In this document: positions 56,015 to 64,000 of the stretch, piece after piece | Numbering within the stretch: the stretch's first letter is position 1 | Layout of the letters: every line of letters starts with the position of its first letter | DNA from: Proteromonas lacertae | Taxonomy: Eukaryota > Sar > Bigyra > Opalinata > Proteromonadidae | Assembly (NCBI GenBank): GCA_002245135.1 | Contig: NGBS01000316.1 | Span: forward strand, 38,090-102,089 | Direction: 5' to 3' | Length of the DNA stretch: 64,000 bases | Program-made: the position numbers and the translations under genes | Notes under the pieces: generated by a model | Databases searched by the model: none | The model's input: only the letters and a program-made list of their open reading frames with translations | What the model was told of the DNA's origin: nothing

Positions 56015-56067
56015 TGTAGCGACCTGTTCTACCCCTGCCGTGGCTACTGTAGAGAAAGACTATAGAT
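56015..56067 (-). repeat. Right terminal inverted repeat
   Basis: Reverse complement begins ATCTATAGTCTTTCTCTACA and pairs with the left end as described there (25 of 26 outer bases, then 16 of 18 after a variable spacer). Confidence 0.82.
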
Positions 56068-56142
56068 CAATATTTTACTATTAATCCATCAGTAATTAAT
56101 ATTTCAAATTTTTTAATTTGTTTCCTCAATATTTTAAACATT

Positions 56143-57527
56143 TTGGATATTTTGGGTATAGGAACACTAAATATCCTGTTTATTCATATCCTCTATAATA
56201 TATATCACTCTGCTTTTTGTTTGAGCGTTTATGCTTGTAATGAATTTTGCAATGGACACGGAACATGTGAAGCCAATGATAAGTGTCAGTGCTATTTTGG
56301 ATGGGGTGGAGCAGATTGCTCATTACGTATATCTATTAAATTTTATTAATAGGTGCTTGTCCTTATGGAGAGGCTTTTGTAGATTTAGCTTTAGGTGATT
56401 TAAATCATGATGGTGAAGTGACGACTGATGTTGTAAAGACTGAATGGTTCCCAGATGTAGGAAGAAGTGAACTACACACAGGTGACTATAAACATAGATA
56501 TGCTGAATGCTCAAATGCTGGTTTATGTAATAGAGAGACAGGTGATTGCGAATGTTTCCCAGGTTATGAAGGTTCTTCTTGTCAAAGAATGTCATGTGCT
56601 ACAGCTGTTGAAGGAAATCCTTGTTCTGGACATGGTGTTTGTCTTCCAAGTGAAATAAAAGCAGGAGAGTTATGTGGATGGGAATTAAAAAAGACATTAT
56701 ATTGTAGATGTGATGAAGGTTGGACTGGATTTGATTGTAATGAGAGAGTTTGTCCTAAAGGTTTAGATCCATTGAGTAGTAGTGATAAAGGTAAATCTGT
56801 TATGCAATATAGATTCACATTACCACATAATCATACACTTGCTCGTAATTTATATACAATGATTCCTTCAGATATAATGGATCATTATTATGAAGTTACT
56901 TTTGGTGATGTAACTTATACTACTCCAGTTATTTCAAAAGTTCGTCGTGCTACAATTTGTAATAACGAGAAATCAACTGATCCAACTTATAAATCAAATG
57001 CTATTAGATATCAAAATGAAATTAAAAATGCAATTAAAACTATTCCACCATTAAGTCAATCTACTGTTACTATTCAATGTGAAATGAGTGAATTAGGACC
57101 TACAGGTACACCTAGACCTACAGGTTATGATCAAAATTTAAATAAATTAGCTGTTACTATCAATGTAGAATATACTGATTATGATTTATTTCAAAAATCA
57201 CAGTTTACATTAGTTGAAATGAATGAAGATAAAGATGATTGTAATGAATTTAATAGTCCAAGTCCAGTTGGTACTGTTTCTCCATCAACAGTTGTTCATC
57301 CATTTAATTCAACTACTGATAATACACCAACTTGTATTCCTAAAGCTGCTGGTGCTAATATCGATTATAACTATTATTATACTTCAGTTGAGAAAGTATT
57401 TAAATCTGGACTAACTCAAACACCATGTGCATCTAGAGGTAAGTGTAATATCAATACTGGATTATGTGAATGTTTTACAGGATATTTCGGAGCAGCATGT
57501 GAAAACTCATTATCTATAGCTGTATAA
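56143..57527 (+). CDS. Secreted EGF-like repeat protein, 5' end disrupted
   Basis: The frame has a hydrophobic leader ([20 protein letters not shown]), then EGF modules ([19 protein letters not shown] and [20 protein letters not shown], plus CSGHGVC and CRCDEGW), a long central region with no named domain and a last EGF ([20 protein letters not shown]). A 26 nt intron at 56327-56352 restores the frame. No transmembrane end. No in-frame ATG precedes the leader: the frame opens from a TAG in the element's terminal repeat and contains a 60 bp copy of SPRY-gene DNA. So the native start is lost, moved or in an unseen exon. Confidence 0.72.
56144..56203 (+). repeat. 60 bp outward inverted repeat, right copy
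   Basis: Perfect inverted match to 35003-35062. Here it lies in the 5' region of the EGF-like gene, 76 bp outside the right terminal repeat. A perfect 60-mer is not expected by chance even at this base composition. Confidence 0.9.
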
Positions 57528-57630
57528 AACACAATAATTATATATTATATATTATTTTGTTTTTATTGAATAACAAAATCAATAATAATAATATTTACAT
57601 TAAATAAACAAAGAGGAATAAACTTATTTA

Positions 57631-60075
57631 TTATTTCTTAGTTATAGATTTTACAAATGCTGGAACATCTTCAGCTATGCAGTTCATATGTTCTCTAATA
57701 TTTTCAACCAATATTTCTTGCTCTTTAGAAGGGTTACTAATCAGAAATTGTTCTTCATTTGCTAATACTTCTTTAATTCTTATATACAACTCTATTTTAT
57801 CTATATGTTCCATCTCTACTCTATGGATTAAGTCACTAGCTGTCATTTCCAATCTCAATTTCTGTATAATGTCTCTAATCTCATTCAAAATCTCATTTCT
57901 TCTTCTGTTAAACCATGGTCTAAAATGGGGAGAATGGAAAAAACGACTGTATAATATTTTCCACTGCATCTTATTAAATGGAGCTAATATTGCATTAGTA
58001 GATTCACACCTTGAAATAAACTCATTTTCATCAAAATTGATTAATAATTTATTAACATCCATATAAGGATCTATATAACAATAACAATAATATAATATAT
58101 ATAAATACTAATAGATATAGAAGATTGATTCATTTGGAAATAATAATCCAAAGGACTTAAAAAACACTGTGTTAAAGCCTTAAAATGATCTCTCAATAAC
58201 TTATTATTAATAATAGTTGCAGGTAATGTAGCAGGTGATGGTTGTATTGGTATAGAAGGTGGTGGTGGTGGTGGAGGTGAATATTGTGGTAATTGTTGTT
58301 GTTGTTGTGTTAATGGAGTAGATATTGTATTTACTGGTATTGGTGGAGATGGTGTAGGAGTATAATAATAGTCATTATTACTATCATATTCACTATTATC
58401 ATATTCATATTCATTATCTTCATCATCATCACTCTCATTATCACCATTTATACCACCACTACTACTAATATCATCATCTTTTGCACTTCCACTACTGAAA
58501 TAACCATCATTGAATAAATTACTACTCTTTTTCAATACTAATAATCTATTCAAAGTGACAGAATTGGATTTCATTATGCTACTTCTTCTACTCACGAAAT
58601 TATACTCATTATCAATATGACATTCATCTAGAGTTGTCTTTTCTGGTACTACTTTTGGTGTTCTTTTATTAGGCCTATGACTTTCACCAACAAATGGTTG
58701 TAAATGAATACAATTCGGCCAATACTTCAATGTCTTTATAATACATGGATTTGTCACTCCTAATATAATGGATGATAACTTTGTACCATGTGTCTCATCA
58801 TGTAATTTCACTATCTCTTTATAATCTTGATCACAGAGTGAGAAACAGGGTCTATAATCTCCACAGTATATTATTGGTGATATTAATCCTACTATGGATA
58901 ACACAGCCATACTACATTGTTCTGCATCATTAGCGAAGATGATTAATGGCTCACCAGTAATTGATATTTCCCATAAATGCCATAGACATCCTACATATTG
59001 ACCAAATGTAGCGTATAATGGTAAACTCTATAAATAATAAATATAAAATATAAAATATACTTGAAAATATCCATATTCACTTTTAACTGGAGATGGTGCA
59101 ATAAAATCATCAAAGAACTGTTGTGGACTTTTACTCTGTCCTCTTGAGGGAGTTAATAGTGAATTTCTTCTGAATGTAAATGCTGGTGATAATGGTAAAC
59201 TATCAGGTTCATCTAATTCCTCTCTTTCATCATCATAAGTTATACAATCACTCGTTGATTTATCCATTGGTAATACATCAGGTAATTCTTCATTGTTATA
59301 TACTATTACAGTCGGTTTATCATTGCTGTTACTATTTGAAATCAGATTAACAGGTAGATTTAGTGCTGGTGGTATTGATGTTGATGTTAACGAAATAGCA
59401 GTTGGAGGATGGTGTAGGAGATGATTGTTCAGGATATTCTATAGATTCATCATTCAATCGTGGAGATGGTAATGGAGGTGTTTTAGCTGATGCTAGTACT
59501 GTTGTTGTGGTTAAATCTAATAAGTCAGGATCATTAGGTATTCTGGCTTTATATATATCACCATAGAGTGGACATTCAACCTTATGACCAATTAATGGAG
59601 GTGGCCAGAGGATAAGGCTTGAAAATAGTGTTTCTAATGTTACCTCACCATATTGAAAGTACATATTTGCTATTTTGGTGGTTATATTTCTGAAAAAATG
59701 TATATTCTGGGATTTTTGTGAGAATTACTAAAGGATTTTTGAAATGCTCCTCTTGGTTTATCTCTTGATTGGATTGATCTGAAATAAGTATAACCAAACA
59801 AAAATGAATGTTCACTTGGGTAAGCAGAAAATAATGGTATAGGCCATTTCTGTTCTAATTCGGAAAACATAAAATAAATCTGCAGGATCTGTTGGATGTT
59901 TGTCAGGCATAGCAATTAGACGAATATTATCTTTGCATGTTTTAGATAAAGCTTCTTGAGGGTAAATAGCTTCGATACTTTGGCCTTTATCTGTATCAAA
60001 ATTGATAACCACTAATGCAACAATCCAAGGCTCTAAACTATGAGGCGTTTGAAAATGTTTCGTTACTTCATCCAT
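57631..60075 (-). CDS. DENND6: DENND6 (DENN-domain Rab GEF), frame-broken
   Basis: Segments in order match DENND6/FAM116: an N-terminal LEPWIVALVVINFDTDKGQS, FGYTYFRSIQ...RGAFQKS, CGDYRPCFSLCDQDYKEIV, GVTNPCIIKTLKYWPN, LLRDHFKALTQCFLSPLDYY and YSRFFHSPHFRPWFN. In animals DENND6 activates Rab14 in endosomal recycling. Introns of about 30-40 nt occur. At least four single-base frame breaks (about 59.85, 59.73, 59.70 and 59.40 kb) interrupt otherwise conserved sequence. A Ser/Pro/Gln-rich insert (about 58.2-58.5 kb) is lineage-specific. Start ATG at 60075. Confidence 0.82.
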
Positions 60076-60393
60076 TTGTGTTTTTATTATCAGGATCTAT
60101 TATATCTTCCTATTTTATATACTTTAAACCTAAAAAATCTAAGTTTATGATAATATATAACAAGAAAATCGAAGATAAAAAAATATACTGATCAGAAAAC
60201 CATACACCGTATTTTAATATTTTTTTGGAGCGAAAATTAATTTTTGCCTTTTGTAAGCTGTACTTGAATCTGAAAAAAACAAAACCCCTCATTTATAATT
60301 ACCTACGACATTACACACATATTTAACCAATAATTGGATTTTTAATGTATATTTCAAGTCAAATTATCCTTTAAAATAGAATATATAGTTATA
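60076..60393. promoter_or_regulatory. Divergent intergenic region
   Basis: 318 bp between the divergent DENND6 and bromodomain genes, AT-rich. No short ORF, RNA gene or motif that I can name. Likely holds both promoters. Confidence 0.4.
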
Positions 60394-61070
60394 ATGTCGG
60401 ACTATAATGTACTACAAGATCGACTGAAGGATGTAATTTACAAACTGAACAAGAAAGATCACTTTTGTATTTTCAGAGAAGCAGTTAATGCAAAAGATGT
60501 ATGGTAAAAACGTTGTTATATTTTTAGGTACCAGATTATTACGAAGTCATCAAAACATCCGATGGATCTAGGAACAATGAACAGAGTATTGACTTTTCTA
60601 TTTATATATTCATCAAAAATAGAAAATAGATGATAGAAAATATGGTAATTTGGATGAATTAGAGTTAGATTTTAGGTTGATGATAGCAAATTGCAAAGAA
60701 TACAATGAAGTATAAATATCACATTATCTATATATATATTTCTTTATAGCCAAATTCTGTTTATTACAATCAAGCATTAATATTAGAAGAATACGGTAAT
60801 AGTGTATTTGAAAAGACACGTAAAATAATAGAACATGCAAGAGGAAGAGATACAAGAGCAGAAATAGTGAAATCATTTATCCCATTACCACTAGTATATC
60901 ATAAACAAACACATTCTAACTCACTCTATGGCACTTTCAAATGTAATATGCAAATATCCGTTTTACCTTATCTTGGCGGAGAAAATATATTGGTTCCTAA
61001 TAAGGATAATTGTTGTATGGTTTGTGCTTTACCTTCCCCTGATTTACAATGTGAAAAATGTAAAATGAAA

Positions 61071-61107
<37 letters not shown>

Positions 61108-64000
61108 ATTGTAATAGTATCATATTAATTGTATGTTACGTCGTAAGAATGACATTATTGAATCATTATGTAGTTATTGTTCAAGACCTTATAATAGCAA
61201 AGCTGGTTGTATATTATGTCCAAATAATATTAAAGGAATAATGTGTAGGGTAAGTAACACCAGTTGGGCTCATTTATGGTGTATTTATGGTACTAAATTC
61301 ATTGAAAGTATTGAAAACACTGAACCAAACACTAATAACACTACATTATTACCAACAGAACAACAATATTGTTGTTTTCTATGTAAAAAGACATTAGGAT
61401 GTGTAGCAAAATGTGCTTGTGTTAGTTGTGAAAGAAGAGTTCATGTAACTTGTGCAATGATGTGTCCTGCTATGATGGTAGTGATTTGGCAATCAAGGAA
61501 AGGTATTATATATTGTAAAGAACATTGTCCTTCTGAATATATAATCAAAACAAAGATAATTAATAACACAGTTAATAATATTCAAATTAAACCACCACAT
61601 AATTTAGTGTTAAACTTTACTCTATCATCTTCGTCTAATTCATTAAAGTGTTGTGTTTGTAACAATATTTATGTTAATTCACATCCTTTACCTATCCTTC
61701 AATGTAATAAATGTAAAATGACAGTTCATCCTGAATGTTATGGAATTCAAGGGATTATACCTGAAGATTTCATATGTGATTATTGTCAAGTAGTAGAAGA
61801 TCCAAATGCTAGACAACCAATGTGTGAAATATGTCATAAAGAAGGTAAAAATGCATTTAAACCAACAACCATAGAAGGTAAATGGGTTCATTTATATTGT
61901 GCATTATGGATTCCTACTCTCAGTTTCAAAGATTTGACAACTTTAAAACCAGTAATTGGGCTTGAAACAATCAATCCTTTATTAACTCAAGCCGTTTGTC
62001 AAATCTGTCATTTGAGTGGAATTTGTTTGAAGTGTTCTGATAATACTTGTTCCTGTAATTATCATCCTATTTGTGGGTAGAGATGCTGGTTATTTTATGG
62101 TATTTAAAGAGAAAAAGAATGGTGAAATCAGAGCTATTAGTTATTGTTCAATACATTCTGATGCGGAGAGAGAAAAAATAGAAACAAGAAGTAGAAGAAA
62201 AGCAAATACAACTACTCAAGAAAGAATAAAACTAAGACAAAAGATAAATTAGATGGTGTTATTACTAGTTCTAGAGATAAAGATGTTGGTCGTTCTGCAA
62301 TTACTCCAGCACAATATTGGAAGTTATTTGATCCATATTTTGATGATTTAATATATCGTAATACAAATGAATTCTTTGTTCCCTATGTTAGAACAAAAGA
62401 ACAAATTGAAAATAATCCATTATGCTTTATTCCTCCATTAGGTAATAAGTTGGAAAAAGAAAAACTTCAAACCGATTTGATTATAAATGGAGTTGAAGAG
62501 AATGATAAAATACCACAATCGACTGATTCTATCAGTTTTAGAGGTTATAATTTTAAGAATTTCAACACAATTTATCAAACAATACCATTTTCATTAAGCG
62601 ATGAAGTATTGGATTGGGTTTATAGTCATTGTATTCTTTTAGATACAACATTCCGTGAAGCTGAACCAAAAGATATTCCTTTACTACTTCAGATTAATAA
62701 AATCAATCCTGGTTATAAAACTAAAGAATCTTATATGGAAGCATTCTCTGAGAAAAATGATTTTATATTAGTATCTGAAAGAATTGGTGTAAATGGATTA
62801 CCCTATTTAACAGGAATGTGCCATTATTACTTCCAATGGTTTCAAGATAAAGATGAAAATGGTAAAGTCAATGTTTTAGCATGTTATGTAGCTACATTAC
62901 AGCAGTGAAAGAATCAACACATTCTGATTATATTAATCAATATAAAGTAGTATCAGAACCAAGAACAGGTGTTACATTATTTGCTATGGCTGTTGAACAT
63001 GCTAGAAAAGAGAAAATGCAATATATTTGTTGTGATTCAACTGCTGAATCTGTATCTTTTATTTCAAAGTGTTTAATATGTCTGAAAAGATCCATTTCCT
63101 GATAATTCATATCATCCAATGGGAATAGCGATTAAAGATTTCAAATATTGGAATTGTCTACCTCCAGCTCCAAAAGATCTAAATGATAAAACTGTAAAAA
63201 TGACTTTTAATGCAAAAAGTGATAAACCGATCATTCCTGATTGTCAATATCCTGAAGATAATCCAATCACTTCATTTTTCTTACATACAAATTATTTAGG
63301 TGAAGTGTTAGATGATTCTACTCACTTTTTATATGAAAAGATAGGAGATAATAATGATGATGAAACAATACCAATTCTTGATCACCAAAGATAGATACAA
63401 AACCAATAACTAATCAATCAGAAGTAGCTGATGTAATACAAGATAATAATGCAAAGAATAATAGAATAAAGTTTGAATTAGATGATTTTGAACCTGAAGA
63501 AGTTGATGAATTGAGGAATAATGAAATAGAAAAACAAATGAGAATATTGCAATCAGAATTGAAGAGTGTAATGCATAGAAATAGTAAAGAGGAGAAATAA
63601 TAAGAAATAGAATATTAGGGAATCATGAAGCCTTTTTGAATAATTTAAAACAAAATACTTGGGTAAATCAAGCTGAGATAATGTTTAAGAATTATATGAC
63701 AAAAGTATTGGAATATGAGAAGAAACATAGTGTTCCAGATCTTGAAGATCAAGTTTGTGATGTATGTTATGATGATGATAGTGCATATGGAAATCAAATT
63801 GTATTTTGTGATTCTTGTAATGTTGGAGTTCATCAAGTATATATATATTGTTGTGTTATTTATTTATTTATTAATAGAAATGTTATAATATTCCAATCAT
63901 TCCAGCCAATGAATGGTATTGTATGAGATGTAAACAGAATCTATCACAAAGATATGAGTTGTTTTTTATGTGGTTGGCAAGGTGGTGCATTAGTTCCAAC
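60394..64000 (+). CDS. Bromodomain - PHD - extended PHD - GNAT-like chromatin protein, 3' partial
   Basis: ATG at 60394. A bromodomain (VPDYYEVIK, later FRLMIANCKEYN) is followed by a Cys-rich PHD-type cluster (about 61.0-61.5 kb), a PHD (CCVCNNIYVNSHPLPILQCN, about 61.65 kb), an extended PHD with CSCNYHPICG (about 61.8-62.1 kb), a GNAT-like region (about 62.65-63.15 kb), and another PHD (CDVCYDDD, about 63.75 kb) leading to a second extended PHD at the window end. So it probably reads histone marks and may acetylate. Several single-base breaks interrupt the frame. Introns near 60.51, 60.60, 60.72, 61.07 and 63.84 kb. The order bromodomain-PHD-GNAT differs from GCN5. Confidence 0.7.

Larger units (their letters stand above)
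35120..56067. mobile_element. Polinton-like (Maverick-type) element with capsid module, no PolB
   Basis: A 20.9 kb block bounded by imperfect terminal inverted repeats. It contains the diagnostic set rve integrase, adenain-type protease, FtsK/A32-type ATPase, double-jelly-roll major capsid and penton-type minor capsid. Those genes have no introns and lie amid intron-rich host genes. The flanks are host genes. No clear 6 bp target-site duplication is visible (only CAA adjoins both ends). No protein-primed DNA polymerase, helicase or primase was recognised in any frame. Core ORFs are intact, so insertion is recent or function is preserved. Confidence 0.88.

Noticed and set aside
35117..56070. 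CAA at both element ends as target-site duplication
   Set aside because: Three bases are too few. Polintons usually make 6 bp duplications and no 6 bp match exists in any register tried.
1..64000. Reassigned stop codons
   Set aside because: TAA, TAG and TGA all end well-bounded genes here (for example TGA at 36811 and 16424, TAG at 16522), so a standard code fits.
1..64000. tRNA, rRNA or CRISPR arrays
   Set aside because: None recognised by eye on either strand; repeats present are protein-coding or simple AT/GGT repeats.

Overview
The window is nuclear DNA of an AT-rich unicellular eukaryote of undetermined lineage. Genes are densely packed on both strands and interrupted by many ultrashort introns, about 26-54 nt, mostly GTATDT...TAG. 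TAA, TAG and TGA all act as stops. Gene content is that of a free-living or amoeboid protist: class C GPCR, GPCR-PIPK fusion, lectin, kelch, PA14/putative-Ig and EGF surface proteins, LRR/pseudokinase, bZIP, PSMD9, CCDC12, PIG-X, DENND6 and a chromatin reader.

Layout. 1-5650 (+): class C GPCR with several tandem Venus-flytrap domains, 5' partial. 5769-10061 (-): many-exon SPRY/beta-sandwich protein. 10123-14962 (+): secreted IPT/L-type lectin, PSMD9/Nas2 chaperone and bZIP factor. 15044-15475 (-): CCDC12. 15618-16426 (+): unknown protein. 16522-20682 (-): GPCR-PIPK, DUF1764-type protein and PIG-X. 20740-21375: remnant of a decayed Polinton-like element. 22384-28770 (-): giant PA14/putative-Ig surface receptor. 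28776-29970 (+): kelch protein. 30051-35119 (-): small two-TM protein, LRR/pseudokinase with a CaaX end, LRR fragment and truncated SPRY gene.

35120-56067 is a ~20.9 kb Polinton-like (Maverick-type) element bounded by short imperfect terminal inverted repeats. It encodes an rve integrase, adenain-type protease, A32-type packaging ATPase, double-jelly-roll major capsid protein and penton-type minor capsid protein. It also carries a set of unfamiliar proteins: two Cys-rich zinc-ribbon proteins, a basic core-like protein, a proline-rich giant, paired MFIGDRN proteins and a left-end PVTG protein whose gene has an intron. No protein-primed DNA polymerase B or helicase is recognisable, so this is an unusual virus-like element with a capsid module but no visible replication module. 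A diverged relative left the remnant at 20.7-21.4 kb.

56143-57527 (+) is an EGF-like secreted protein whose 5' end abuts the element. 57631-60075 (-) is DENND6, and 60394-end (+) is a bromodomain/PHD/GNAT-like chromatin protein. The last two carry many single-base frame breaks, from either sequence error or decay. A perfect 60 bp outward-facing inverted repeat of host DNA flanks the element and suggests a rearrangement at insertion.
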